DNA of 64,000 nucleotides from assembly GCA_029260395.1 (NCBI GenBank), contig JAJDDJ010000001.1, forward strand, positions 310,001-374,000. Direction: 5' to 3'. Within the stretch, counting starts at the first letter, position 1. Every line of letters starts with the position of its first letter. Origin of the DNA: Phycisphaerales bacterium. Lineage in GTDB: Bacteria; Planctomycetota; Phycisphaerae; Phycisphaerales; UBA1924. The translations under genes and the position numbers were made by a program. Shown piece after piece: positions 46,222 to 54,719 of the stretch. The notes beneath the pieces are model-generated. The model had not been told where the DNA came from. It made no database searches and saw only the letters and a list, made by a program, of their open reading frames with translations.

Positions 46222-46761
46222 TTAGCCGTTGCCGCTGGGCTTGTCGTTGGTGACGAGCTGCTGGGCGGGGGCGTCGGTCTTCTCGGAGCAGTCGGATTTC
46301 TCAGAGCAATCCGAGGCCTTCTTGTCGCTGCACGCGCCCTCGGTGGGGTTGGCAACGAGCTGAGCCGCGGCGGCTTCACCTTCGCAGGGAGCCTTGTCGG
46401 CGCACTCGGTCTTGGCTTCGCTGCACGCGCCTTCCGTGGTGTTGGCGACGAGCTGAGCGGCGGCGGCTTCGCCTTCGCAGTCGGTCTTGGTCTCGCACTC
46501 GGCCTTGGACTCGCAGCAGGCATCGCCGTCGCTGCATGCCTCGGCCTTGTCGGCGACGAGAGCGGTGGTCAGGTCACAGCAGCTGTCGGTGGTCTCACCG
46601 GTAGTCGTCGAAACCAGCGCGGTCGTCGCGGTGGTGTCGGACTCGCACGTGGTGCCGAGCGGGCAGCCGGTGCTCATCAGGTTGAAGCCAGCAAAGCCAG
46701 CGGCGCCGAGGACGGCCACGGATGAAACAAGCTTGCCGATGCTGATTGCGGTGAGGCTCAT
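46222..46761 (-). CDS. Cysteine-rich, acidic repeat protein
   Basis: A 179-residue exported protein with an N-terminal hydrophobic segment (LVSSVAVLGAAGFAGFNLM) ending at STGC, which could be a weak lipobox. It has 15 cysteines, many Glu/Asp/Thr/Ala and almost no aromatic residues. A 20-residue unit EGEAAAAQLVAN-T/P-TEGACS is duplicated, and AQLVAN/QLVTN recurs. AAAGGAG precedes the ATG. Cysteine pairs could bind metal or form disulfides; no family is recognised. Confidence 0.8.
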   Translation of the reverse strand: MSLTAISIGKLVSSVAVLGAAGFAGFNLMSTGCPLGTTCESDTTATTALVSTTTGETTDSCCDLTTALVADKAEACSDGDACCESKAECETKTDCEGEAAAAQLVANTTEGACSEAKTECADKAPCEGEAAAAQLVANPTEGACSDKKASDCSEKSDCSEKTDAPAQQLVTNDKPSGNG

Positions 46762-47162
46762 AGTCGATCACTCCTTTGGGATGGTCCTGGCCGGGCTATT
46801 GCCGGCCTGTTGGTTCGATTCCACGCTCACGAAACTTGTGGCCCATTGGGTAGACACCCGATGGCCGATGATCTGGCGACAGACGCAGCCCACGGGCGTG
46901 GGATGCACCCGACATTCTACCGGTTTATGGCTGCGAGTGTTCCAGTAAGTCACTATCGGCCTCAGAATCCAAGGAGTTCACCTAGAGACCGGCTCCTTTC
47001 TCGGACGGGGTTCAGATGCCCGCATCGCCGGTCGATAGTGCCTGCGTGCGGGCCTGCGCAGCGGCTGGCCGAACGCGCCATCGGCGATTCCGCTGCACCA
47101 CTGGCCTTGCGCAGGGCATCCGCCCGAACACAATCCGATCGAACTCAGGGAGAGTGCGTACC
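46762..47162. other. Divergent intergenic region
   Basis: No gene supported in 401 bp. On the minus strand a TAGAAT at 46914-46919, with GGAAC about 20 nt upstream of it, is a possible promoter for the Cys-rich gene, giving a leader of roughly 150 nt. On the plus side GGGAGA at about 47147-47152 serves the coiled-coil gene. Confidence 0.4.
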
Positions 47163-48947
47163 GTGAACCCGCAGCCAGGCCAAGATCCAACGCCCCCTGC
47201 GAGCTCAAGCGCCGAGCAGGACGTGACGCGGATCATCGCCGACGTTGAGAACCAGCTGCTCAGGCTCAAAGAAGCCGACGCCCAGCGGAAGGTCCTCGCA
47301 GCCGAACTTGAGAAGCGGGAACTGGAACTGGTCAGCCGACAGGCGCAGCTCGCCGAGGCCGAGTCGGCCTTGCAAGCCGAACGGGAGACCGCCAGCGAGC
47401 TTCAGCACCAGAGCCAGGCGGCGCGCGAAGAGCTTGAGCAACGCAAGCACGAACTCGCCGCGACCGAGCTGAGGCTTACCGAGGCGACCGAAGCCCTGAA
47501 GGCCGAGCGCGATCGCGCCGACCAGCTCGAGCAGCAGAGGCAAGCCCTCCAGAACCAGAGCGGCGAGAGCCAGAGCCAGGTAGGCGAGCTGCGAGCCGAG
47601 CTTGAATCGCACCGCGAGCGGGCCGAGTCGCTCACCTCCGAAACGCAGAAGCTCCGCCAGCAACTTGAGAGCCAGCGTTCCGAGCTGAGCGCATCGGTTC
47701 AACAGACCACCGAGCAGCGAGACCGGGCGATACGCGAACTGACCGAGGCGAGCGACAAAGCCGAGCGGTTCTCGGCGGAGCGGGACGTGGCGGTCCGCAA
47801 TCTCGCCGAGGTGCAGACCAAGGCCGATCGGCTCGCGGGCGAGCTGAGGGCAGCGCAGAGCGATCAGGGCGCGGACGTGAGGGAGCTTTCGGCGCGAGTC
47901 GAACAGGCCGCCCAGGAACGCGACCGAGCCCGCGTTGAGCTTGAGCTGCTGGGTGAACGGCTTGATGAGCTGACCACCGAACGCGATGAGCTGCGCAAGC
48001 AGTTGCGTGACCAAACCAACGGCCGAAAGGCTCGCTCCGCTGCCGGCACACCGATGGCGCCGGTGCGTGTCGAGTCGCGGATGCGGCGACTCCGAGGCAT
48101 GCGCGACGCGATCGGCGCACGCGCACGCAAGATCCGCAGAGCAGGCGAGGCATTGCAACAGCGGGTCGAGCAGTGCGATCTGCTTCTGGCGCAGCGCCGC
48201 GAGTTGGCAGCGGCCAAGCGCGCGATCGACGTGCTGCACCAACGGCTTGAAATCTCCAAGGCCAAGGCCTCGAGCATCGTGCAACTCACCGCGTGGGTGG
48301 TGACGCTCACCATCTTGGCCGGGCTCTCGTGGCTGATCGCAGGCAGGCTCGCGCCGGCCAACTTCGCAGCCACCGCTGTGCTCGCATCCGAAAAGATCGG
48401 ATCAACCGAGGGCGATCAAACCGCTTGGACCGAGTTCCACATCCAGCTGCTCGAATCCCCCCGGCTCATCGAGCGGGTCGCCGCCCGGCTGCAACGCCGG
48501 GGCATGATCGAAGACGCGAGCATCGATGCGGTGCGAGAGGTGCTCGACACACGGCTCGTACACCGCGAACCCGCGCCGGGACGGCTTGAGATCGAGATCG
48601 TCAGCCAGGGCAAGGGCCGGGCCGAGCGGTGGATGGAGACCTATGTCACCGCGCTCGTCGCCGAGGCCAACGAGTCAAGGCCGCGCAGGCGCGACGGGCT
48701 TTCGACAGTTCTTCAGCAGCCAGCAACTGTCGACAGCGAACCAGTCTCCGACCCGAGGCCCAAGTACGCGGGCATCGGCCTCGCGGGGGCAGCGTCCTTC
48801 GCTGCGATCCTTTGGTTCGGTATCTGGCGCGCGATGGCACGCGTCCGCAAGAAGTACGAGGCATCCAACCGGCTCGATGAAATCCTCAACGAGGCCCGCT
48901 GGGTCGACCCGGTGCCTGATGTGGCTCGCCGCCCAGCGCGCGGCTAA
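47163..48947 (+). CDS. Coiled-coil membrane protein with Wzz-like C-terminal part
   Basis: A 594-residue protein. I chose GTG at 47163 (VNPQPGQD) because GGGAGA sits 10 nt upstream. Residues of about 20-335 form one long charged coiled coil (QLEQQRQALQNQSGESQSQ and similar). Two transmembrane helices follow, near 425 (LTAWVVTLTILAGLSWLIAG) and near 555 (IGLAGAASFAAILWFGIW), with a 110-residue periplasmic loop (TEFHIQLLESPRLIERVAAR) that resembles polysaccharide co-polymerase loops. Unlike Wzz, the coiled coil lies in front of the first helix, presumably in the cytoplasm. The role is unknown; a part in envelope polysaccharide assembly is inference. Confidence 0.8.
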   Translation: MNPQPGQDPTPPASSSAEQDVTRIIADVENQLLRLKEADAQRKVLAAELEKRELELVSRQAQLAEAESALQAERETASELQHQSQAAREELEQRKHELAATELRLTEATEALKAERDRADQLEQQRQALQNQSGESQSQVGELRAELESHRERAESLTSETQKLRQQLESQRSELSASVQQTTEQRDRAIRELTEASDKAERFSAERDVAVRNLAEVQTKADRLAGELRAAQSDQGADVRELSARVEQAAQERDRARVELELLGERLDELTTERDELRKQLRDQTNGRKARSAAGTPMAPVRVESRMRRLRGMRDAIGARARKIRRAGEALQQRVEQCDLLLAQRRELAAAKRAIDVLHQRLEISKAKASSIVQLTAWVVTLTILAGLSWLIAGRLAPANFAATAVLASEKIGSTEGDQTAWTEFHIQLLESPRLIERVAARLQRRGMIEDASIDAVREVLDTRLVHREPAPGRLEIEIVSQGKGRAERWMETYVTALVAEANESRPRRRDGLSTVLQQPATVDSEPVSDPRPKYAGIGLAGAASFAAILWFGIWRAMARVRKKYEASNRLDEILNEARWVDPVPDVARRPARG

Positions 48948-48956
48948 CACGAAGGT

Positions 48957-48981
48957 GGTCAGCGCGAAGAAAGCGCTGGCC
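48957..48981 (+). terminator. Terminator-like hairpin after the coiled-coil gene
   Basis: GGTCAGCGC (48957-48965) pairs with GCGCTGGCC (48973-48981, one G-T) around GAAGAAA. No T tract. It lies between two convergent genes. Confidence 0.5.
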
Positions 48982-49041
48982 ATGTGCCAGCTTGATCAGA
49001 TCCATTAATCGAACACGATCGCCCGCAACCGGGCTGAGGGC

Positions 49042-49899
49042 TCAGGCCCGGGGCTTGGTGCCGGACGTGATGAGTATGACCTCATCCTCGCCCGAATCAT
49101 TGCTGCCAACGATGCCTAGCACCGGGTTCTCGATGGTCATGTCGAGCTGCACTTCGCGGTTGACGAGTTGGCCCGCGAACTCGAAGCGGAGCACGTCTTG
49201 GATGGGCGTGCCGTTCTCATCGAGCACCGCGAGGCGGTAGGTCGTGCCGGGCTTGGTCGCGGGCAGGCTGACCGCGAAGAACCGTGCTGAGCTCCACTGC
49301 GGGTTGACCCAGACCGCGGCCTCGGCCTTGACCGGCCGCTCGGGTCCGGCGACCTGTCGCAGGAAATGACGCTGGGTATCGGGGTCGACGAGCGCATCGA
49401 CTACGAACTGCCTGCCGAACTCGGACGCGAGCGATTCAAACAGCGCATCGTCGGCCTGGGCCTGGGCGAGCGAGTCGTACTCGGCGCGCAGCTGGAACGT
49501 GCTCCAGCCGAACACCACTGAAGCTGCTGCGAATCCGAGCGCCGCAGCACGCCACACCGCAACCGACTTCAGTCGGCGGCGGGCCACGCGGATATCCATG
49601 GGGCTCTCCGCGTCGTGCGCGACAGCCTGCGCCGACAGCTGGCGGGCTCCGCCCAGCCGGGCGGCCCTGACAGCTTCGAGCACTCGGAAACGCAGCGCCT
49701 CGGTGGGCTCCTCCGAGACCGACTGGGACACATCCGCAAGCTCGGTGCGCATGATGCGGTCCTGCTCGGCTCGAACCTGCGCGCGAACGCCCGTTGATGC
49801 CGAGGCAAGGTCACGCTCGAAGTCGAGGCACTCCTGCTCTTCGAGGAGGCCGAACGCATCGAGCAACGCGAGTTCAAGAAGTTCACGTGTAGTCATCAT
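49042..49899 (-). CDS. Anti-sigma factor, RskA-like
   Basis: A 285-residue membrane protein. The cytoplasmic N-terminal part (ELALLDAFGLLEEQECLDFE) fits the anti-sigma zinc-less domain that grips region 2/4 of ECF sigma factors. One transmembrane helix lies near 118-138 (WRAAALGFAAASVVFGWSTF). The periplasmic part matches the RskA C-terminal domain (AAVWVNPQWSSARFFAVSLP and TYRLAVLDENGTPIQ). The start codon overlaps the ECF stop (TGATG), so the pair is coupled. The signal sensed is unknown. Confidence 0.88.
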   Translation of the reverse strand: MMTTRELLELALLDAFGLLEEQECLDFERDLASASTGVRAQVRAEQDRIMRTELADVSQSVSEEPTEALRFRVLEAVRAARLGGARQLSAQAVAHDAESPMDIRVARRRLKSVAVWRAAALGFAAASVVFGWSTFQLRAEYDSLAQAQADDALFESLASEFGRQFVVDALVDPDTQRHFLRQVAGPERPVKAEAAVWVNPQWSSARFFAVSLPATKPGTTYRLAVLDENGTPIQDVLRFEFAGQLVNREVQLDMTIENPVLGIVGSNDSGEDEVILITSGTKPRA

Positions 49900-50471
49900 C
49901 AGCTCAGGCCCTCACCCATTCGCTCTCGTAGCCGGACCAAGGCCCGGCTCAGTGCGGATTTGACCGTGCCGAGTGGAACTCCAAGTTCCTCGCCGACCTG
50001 CCGAAGGGTCTGACCCCCGAGATAGGTCCGCGTTACAACGGTTCGCTGCAATTCGGGCAGCGAGTCGATCCGCTTGAGGAGGGCATCGTACCGCTCCCTG
50101 TCTTCCATACGGGCCCCGATGGGGGCGGATGCATCGGCGTCGGCCTGCCCTGCTGATTCATTGAGAGTGGTGCTCTTTATTCGGGCCCTCTTGCGACGGA
50201 GGCGGTCTACGAGGTGCCTGCGGGCGATGAGCATCACCCATGTGACCAATGCCGCACGAGATGGGTCAAACCTGTCGGCGGTTTTCCAGAGCCTAACAAA
50301 GACCTCTTGAACTGCGTCCTCGGCCTCCGCCCGCGTCGGCATGGTCTGGACCGCCATGCGGAAAACCAGCGATCCAAAGCGGTCGTAGAGTTCGCTGACG
50401 GCGGCCTCATCGCCCCCAGCGATGCGCTGCATCAACGCAAGGTCCGCGTTCTCCTCCCCCGGCTGGGTCAT
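49899..50471 (-). CDS. ECF-type RNA polymerase sigma factor
   Basis: A 190-residue ECF sigma factor. Region 2 is YDRFGSLVFRMAVQTM and AEDAVQEVFVRLWKTADRFD; region 4 is LPELQRTVVTRTYLGGQTLR and the helix-turn-helix GVPLGTVKSALSRALVRLRE. The ATG at 50471 is preferred to a longer frame; TACCGT stands 6 nt before it. It is followed by its anti-sigma gene and is divergent from a pseudopilin gene. Confidence 0.93.
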   Translation of the reverse strand: MTQPGEENADLALMQRIAGGDEAAVSELYDRFGSLVFRMAVQTMPTRAEAEDAVQEVFVRLWKTADRFDPSRAALVTWVMLIARRHLVDRLRRKRARIKSTTLNESAGQADADASAPIGARMEDRERYDALLKRIDSLPELQRTVVTRTYLGGQTLRQVGEELGVPLGTVKSALSRALVRLRERMGEGLS

Positions 50472-50477
50472 GCGGAC

Positions 50478-50483
50478 ACGGTA
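50478..50483 (-). promoter_or_regulatory. -10-like TACCGT box, leaderless start of ECF sigma gene
   Basis: TACCGT, 6 nt, then ATG at 50471; no Shine-Dalgarno sequence. About 100 bp upstream an AT-rich TATATAAT (50580-50587) with the palindrome GAACTGTTC beside it may hold the divergent pseudopilin promoter. Confidence 0.45.
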
Positions 50484-50707
50484 TCGCCCGCGACTCACCC
50501 GTGCGAGCGTAAACCGATGGCGATCACAGCCAGTTCGATCTTGGGACAAGAGCCCGAGCGACGCTAAGGAACTGTTCGGTATATAATTGGGTTACAGAAC
50601 AAAACTGTGTCCGAATCTGTACGAATCCCGGATTGTGGTCCGGCCGATGGCCCGTTACAGTGTTCCTTGTCGCAGGTACAGGAGGACACGATCGTTGTGT
50701 CTTCGGG

Positions 50708-51589
50708 ATGGGAGTTCTGATCGTGGTGCATACTGGCGCTAAAGCCATCGGGCAGATACCCCAGCGGGGTAGAGCGTTCACGCTCACCGACGTTCTGGTG
50801 TCGCTCGGCGTCATGGCGCTGATGATCGGAATCTTGCTTCCCGCGATGGGCTCGGTGCGCTCCGCTGCTGAGCAAGTTGTGTGTGGCTCCAATCTCCGTC
50901 AGATCGGCATGGGCGTGGTTATTTATGCGGACTCCAACCGCGACCAACTCCCACCGAGCATTATGGCGGGCTCCATCGATCTCGCTGACGTGCTTCCCCC
51001 CCAAAACTCCACCGCGCTCCACATGAGCATGGGCAATTCGATCGCTCTTCGATTTGATATCGGTGTCGGTGACAACGGCTGGTGGGACGGGCTTGGAGCT
51101 CTCTACGACTCTGGCGTACTCGAAACCCCAGAACTGTTCTATTGCCCATCGCACGACGGCCCCCATACCTATCGCGACAACGCCGAGGCCTGGAAGTCAG
51201 AGCACAACCTCATCGTCGGCAACTACCAGTACCGAGGGGCTTCTGCCGAGGGCGTGACCAAGTTCAGTCTCGTCCAGCCTAGCCGAACGGCACTCATCTC
51301 GGACAGCTTTCGCTCTCGCGGCGAACTCAACCACGAGAACGGGTTCTACCTGCTGCGCGCAGACCTCTCTATCAACTGGCTCAGCGATTCTGCTCGCCTA
51401 CTGGCCAGGTCGGTTCCGGACCAACTGGACCCGATCAGCGAGTCGACCATCGGCGATATCTTGGCCTCGTCGCACGTGGATGAATCGTTCTACAGCGACT
51501 ATTGGGAAACGCTCCAGACGTGGGACGACTCCAACCGGTTCAACAAACCCCGCGGCAACCCCGAGCCCGGCGGCAACGCCAAGCCGTGA
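50708..51589 (+). CDS. Type II secretion-like pseudopilin with atypical processing site
   Basis: About 293 residues from the ATG at 50708; GTG at 50723 is another possible start, with GGGAG just upstream. The prepilin segment is GRAFTLTDVLVSLGVMALMI, followed by CGSNLRQIGMGVVIYADSNR, which is typical of planctomycete pseudopilins. The usual processing signal is G|FTLIELLV; here Ala precedes the Phe and Asp replaces the conserved Glu at position 5. The globular remainder is not recognised. It may be an exported minor pilin or a surface structure protein. Confidence 0.75.
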   Translation: MGVLIVVHTGAKAIGQIPQRGRAFTLTDVLVSLGVMALMIGILLPAMGSVRSAAEQVVCGSNLRQIGMGVVIYADSNRDQLPPSIMAGSIDLADVLPPQNSTALHMSMGNSIALRFDIGVGDNGWWDGLGALYDSGVLETPELFYCPSHDGPHTYRDNAEAWKSEHNLIVGNYQYRGASAEGVTKFSLVQPSRTALISDSFRSRGELNHENGFYLLRADLSINWLSDSARLLARSVPDQLDPISESTIGDILASSHVDESFYSDYWETLQTWDDSNRFNKPRGNPEPGGNAKP

Positions 51590-51626
51590 TGCGTCCGGTT
51601 CACTTCCGCAATCATCCCTAGCTGGC

Positions 51627-51632
51627 TACGCT
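51627..51632 (+). promoter_or_regulatory. -10-like TACGCT box, leaderless start of cyclophilin gene
   Basis: TACGCT, 6 nt, then ATG at 51639. A TTCCGC 18 nt upstream of the box is a possible -35. No Shine-Dalgarno sequence. Confidence 0.5.
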
Positions 51633-51638
51633 GGGGGC

Positions 51639-52616
51639 ATGACCAACCGAACCTCAACGCTCTGGACCGCCCTGCTCGCGCTGGGCTCGATCTGTGCTGC
51701 CTCATCTGCCCAACTCACACCCGACCGCCTCTATGTGGGGGTTGACCGCGTGATCCCCGCGAGCGCTGCGGTACCCGGTGGCCTTGAAGGCGATGTCTCA
51801 GTCTCGCTGCTCGAAGCGGGCACGGGCAAGGAACTCGCACGCGCCGCCGCCGCCGAGGGTGCGCTAGACCTTGCAGGGCTGTTCCCAAGCCTTTGGAAGT
51901 CCGGCGAGCCCAAGAAGGTCGTCTACGCCCAGCTCAACGTGGGCGACCAGCCCATCGGACCTGCCGTGGTGATTCAGCCGCTGCTTACACCCGCCACGGC
52001 ATCTCCGCCCACCAGCCGAACCGGGGCACCCAAGTTCGATCAGGCACCGGTCGTCTTCAGCGGGTTCCGCACGTACGTAGACAAGTACGTCCGTTGGGAG
52101 ACCAGCGACGGCGAGATCATCTTCCGTCTCCGCCCCGACATCGCGCCCAACACCGCGTTCAACTACCGCCATCTGGTCGAGGGCGGTTTCTACACGGACA
52201 TCATCTTCCACCGCGTGGTCGCGGCCAACTCGTTCGTGATCCAGGTTGGCGATCCCACGGGTCAAGGCTCGGGAGGGCCGGGCTACGTCATCGACCTCGA
52301 GCAGTCGTCCTTGCCGCACGATTTTGGTGTGCTCTCGATGGCTCGCACAGGCGATCCCAACTCCAATGGCTCGCAGGTGTTCGTCTGTCTGAGCCGCGCG
52401 GGTACTTCGTTCCTTGACGGTCGGTACACGGGCTTTGGCGAGGCCGTCGCGGGCGCGAACGCGATTAACGCCATCGCAGCCACTCCAGTTGGCGACGGCG
52501 ACCGCCCGACCAACCCGCCGAAGATCTTGAGCGCCCAGCTCATCGATGCCGACCCCTATGGCACGGGCCCCGAAGCACTTAGCACGCAGGCGCACGAGGA
52601 ATTGCAAGTCCGCTAG
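51639..52616 (+). CDS. Secreted cyclophilin-type peptidyl-prolyl isomerase
   Basis: A 325-residue protein with a signal peptide (MTNRTSTLWTALLALGSICA, cleavage near SSA). A 110-residue N-terminal part is unassigned. The cyclophilin domain runs from about 145 to 310: NTAFNYRHLVEGGFYTDIIF, FHRVVAANSFVIQVGDPTGQ and the SNGSQVFVCLS core. It probably assists periplasmic protein folding. The active-site Arg in FHRV is present. Confidence 0.92.
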   Translation: MTNRTSTLWTALLALGSICAASSAQLTPDRLYVGVDRVIPASAAVPGGLEGDVSVSLLEAGTGKELARAAAAEGALDLAGLFPSLWKSGEPKKVVYAQLNVGDQPIGPAVVIQPLLTPATASPPTSRTGAPKFDQAPVVFSGFRTYVDKYVRWETSDGEIIFRLRPDIAPNTAFNYRHLVEGGFYTDIIFHRVVAANSFVIQVGDPTGQGSGGPGYVIDLEQSSLPHDFGVLSMARTGDPNSNGSQVFVCLSRAGTSFLDGRYTGFGEAVAGANAINAIAATPVGDGDRPTNPPKILSAQLIDADPYGTGPEALSTQAHEELQVR

Positions 52617-52630
52617 GCTACAAACACCTC

Positions 52631-53263
52631 TCAGAGTGTTGGGGCCACAGCCTGGGCCGCGTAGAAGGCTGAGGTTCCGCCGAGCAGGAACTCCATGCCC
52701 ATCGCCATCAGCACCAGCCCCATGAACCGGGTGAAGATCCGCTGGGCATCCACCGAGAAGTACTTGCCCACCGCAAGAATCGTGAACAGGCACGCGCCCG
52801 TCACCAGCACCCCCACCGCGATCGCCGCGAGCGCTGTCCACGGCACGCCGTAGGTGGTATGCGAGACCGCGAGCGTGATGACGGTGGTGATCGTGCCCGG
52901 ACCTGCGACCAGAGGCATCGCGAACGGGACGAGCAGGTTCTCGCGGATCGCCTTCTCGTCAGCCATCGCCTCGTGCTCGGCGGACCTGGCTCCGCGGAGC
53001 ATCTGGTAGCCCATGATCCCGATCACCACGCCGCCCGCTGCACGAAACGCGTCGATCGATATCCCGAACAGGTCGAGCACCATCCGCCCGGCAAACGCAG
53101 TGGCCACGAGCATGACCGCGATGAACAGGCACGCATGAATGGCCGCGGCCCGCTGGCGTTTGGGCGCGAGCGGCGAGACCATGTTCTGAAATATCGGTGC
53201 CGTCCCGATCGGGTTCATGATCGCGACGATCGCGACGGCTGCCTGAAGAAAGTCTGAACGCAT
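52631..53263 (-). CDS. MarC-family (UPF0056) integral membrane protein
   Basis: A 210-residue protein with six transmembrane helices. Signatures are AIVAIMNPIGTAPIFQNMV, AFRAAGGVVIGIMGYQML and PLVAGPGTITTVITLA, which define the MarC family. The function of the family is not established. It converges with the cyclophilin gene. Confidence 0.92.
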   Translation of the reverse strand: MRSDFLQAAVAIVAIMNPIGTAPIFQNMVSPLAPKRQRAAAIHACLFIAVMLVATAFAGRMVLDLFGISIDAFRAAGGVVIGIMGYQMLRGARSAEHEAMADEKAIRENLLVPFAMPLVAGPGTITTVITLAVSHTTYGVPWTALAAIAVGVLVTGACLFTILAVGKYFSVDAQRIFTRFMGLVLMAMGMEFLLGGTSAFYAAQAVAPTL

Positions 53264-53327
53264 AGCCGAGTCCCGTGAGTCGCTTGGTGCCCACTGATCT
53301 GGTCTGCGGAGGAAACCTCGCAGCAGA

Positions 53328-54410
53328 TCAGCGGCTGCCGATTCTCGCCTCGATAATGTCCGTCAGCACATCCGCCTGGTGGTCGGCGTGGTAGCTCGAA
53401 CGCACCAGCGGGCCGCTCTCAACGACCTTAAAGCCCCGCGCCAGGCCCTCATCGCGGAACACATCGAACTGTTCGGGCGTGACCCAGCGGTCGATGGGCA
53501 GGTGGTTGCGGGTGGGCTGGAGGTACTGGCCGATGGTCAGCACATCGCAGGTGTCGGGCTTGCCGTCGGGGGCGGTCACGCGCGAGCCGGCCTGCACCTC
53601 GTCGAGCAGATCAAGAACTTCGTCGTCCTTCTCGCCGATGCCGACCATGATCCCGGTCTTGGCGACGCCGCCCTGCTCTTTGACCCGGCGGAGAAGCTCG
53701 ACCGAGCGGTCGTACTTGGCGCTGGGCCGAACGGCTGGGTACATGCGGCGAACGCACTCGATGTTGTGATTAATGATGTGCGGTTTGGCATCGATCACCA
53801 TCTGCAGAGCGTCCCAGTTGCCCTCAAAGTCCGGGATCAGCACCTCGACGGACATCTCCGGGCAGGCCTCGCGGGCGCGGATGATGGTCTCGGCCCAGAT
53901 GCCAGCACCGCCATCGGGCAGCTCGTCGCGATCGACACTGGTGATAACGACGTGCTTGAGCCCCATCAGGGCGAGGCTCTCGGCGACCCGGCGGGGCTCG
54001 TCCTTGTCGACGGGCTGAGGCCGGCCAGTCTTGACGTTGCAGAAGCCGCAGGCCCGGGTGCAGGTGTCGCCCAGAATCATGATGGTGGCCACGCCACGGG
54101 CCCAGCACTCGCCCATGTTGGGGCAGCCAGCCTCTTGGCAGACGGTGTGAAGTCGGTGCTCGTCCATGATGCCCCGAAGCCGCTGGTAGCCAGGCCCGCC
54201 TGGGGCCTTGGCCCTAAGCCAGTGGGGTTTTTTCTTTGGAGCGATGTGATCGACGCTGGAATCCGCGTTGTTGAGGACCATGCCCGACAGATTGAGCACG
54301 CCGGCCTCAATTCGGCGCATAGGGTCGCCGCCCGCGGGGCGGGGGTGGCGGGCGATCGTCCGTTCGATGGCTCGCTCGGAAGCTCGACGAGCCGGCTCGG
54401 GCGTGGTCAT
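53328..54410 (-). CDS. lipA: Lipoyl synthase
   Basis: A 360-residue radical-SAM enzyme inserting sulfur into octanoyl groups of lipoate-dependent dehydrogenases. The two iron-sulfur clusters are ligated by C91, C96, C102 (CQEAGCPNMGEC) and C117, C121, C124 (CTRACGFC). The C-terminal GPLVRSSYHA keeps the cluster-binding RSS motif. The N-terminus is about 40 residues longer than usual; the ATG at 54410 is supported by a TACGAT box 5 nt upstream. No lipB is adjacent. Confidence 0.95.
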   Translation of the reverse strand: MTTPEPARRASERAIERTIARHPRPAGGDPMRRIEAGVLNLSGMVLNNADSSVDHIAPKKKPHWLRAKAPGGPGYQRLRGIMDEHRLHTVCQEAGCPNMGECWARGVATIMILGDTCTRACGFCNVKTGRPQPVDKDEPRRVAESLALMGLKHVVITSVDRDELPDGGAGIWAETIIRAREACPEMSVEVLIPDFEGNWDALQMVIDAKPHIINHNIECVRRMYPAVRPSAKYDRSVELLRRVKEQGGVAKTGIMVGIGEKDDEVLDLLDEVQAGSRVTAPDGKPDTCDVLTIGQYLQPTRNHLPIDRWVTPEQFDVFRDEGLARGFKVVESGPLVRSSYHADHQADVLTDIIEARIGSR

Positions 54411-54415
54411 GGGGG

Positions 54416-54421
54416 ATCGTA
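54416..54421 (-). promoter_or_regulatory. -10-like TACGAT box, leaderless start of lipA
   Basis: TACGAT, 5 nt, then ATG at 54410; no Shine-Dalgarno sequence. Confidence 0.45.
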
Positions 54422-54576
54422 GCCCGAATCTGCTGGCTGCTCGTTTGAACAGCAGTCGCTCGATCCGGCCGTTCTTGCGCTTGGCCCCGTTCTGGGTCAG
54501 AGGCCGCAGAATCCCTCAACCCGCGCGCGTTCTCGGTCGATCCTCACGGCGCGAACCTTTGATGGGCGAGAGACGT

Positions 54577-54604
54577 TTGACACGAGGTTGTCCGGTGCTA
54601 ACTT
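54577..54604 (+). promoter_or_regulatory. Sigma-70-type promoter of the exopolysaccharide/exosortase operon
   Basis: TTGACA (54577-54582), 16-nt spacer, TAACTT (54599-54604). This is the best -35/-10 pair seen in the window and gives a leader of about 110 nt for the Wza-like gene. Confidence 0.55.
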
Positions 54605-54670
54605 TCATTCATACCGGTCTCGACGAGCCTGCGCGTTTGTCGTGCGCCCGGACCATTGAGCAGTAACCCT

Positions 54671-54688
54671 CGGACCGCACTCGGTCCG
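54671..54688 (+). promoter_or_regulatory. Hairpin in leader of the exopolysaccharide operon
   Basis: CGGACCG (54671-54677) pairs with CGGTCCG (54682-54688), loop CACT, about 20 nt before the AAGGAG ribosome-binding site. It could affect translation start. Confidence 0.4.
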
Positions 54689-54719
54689 AACCTGAAGAGC
54701 CACGCCAAGGAGTCCCCCG

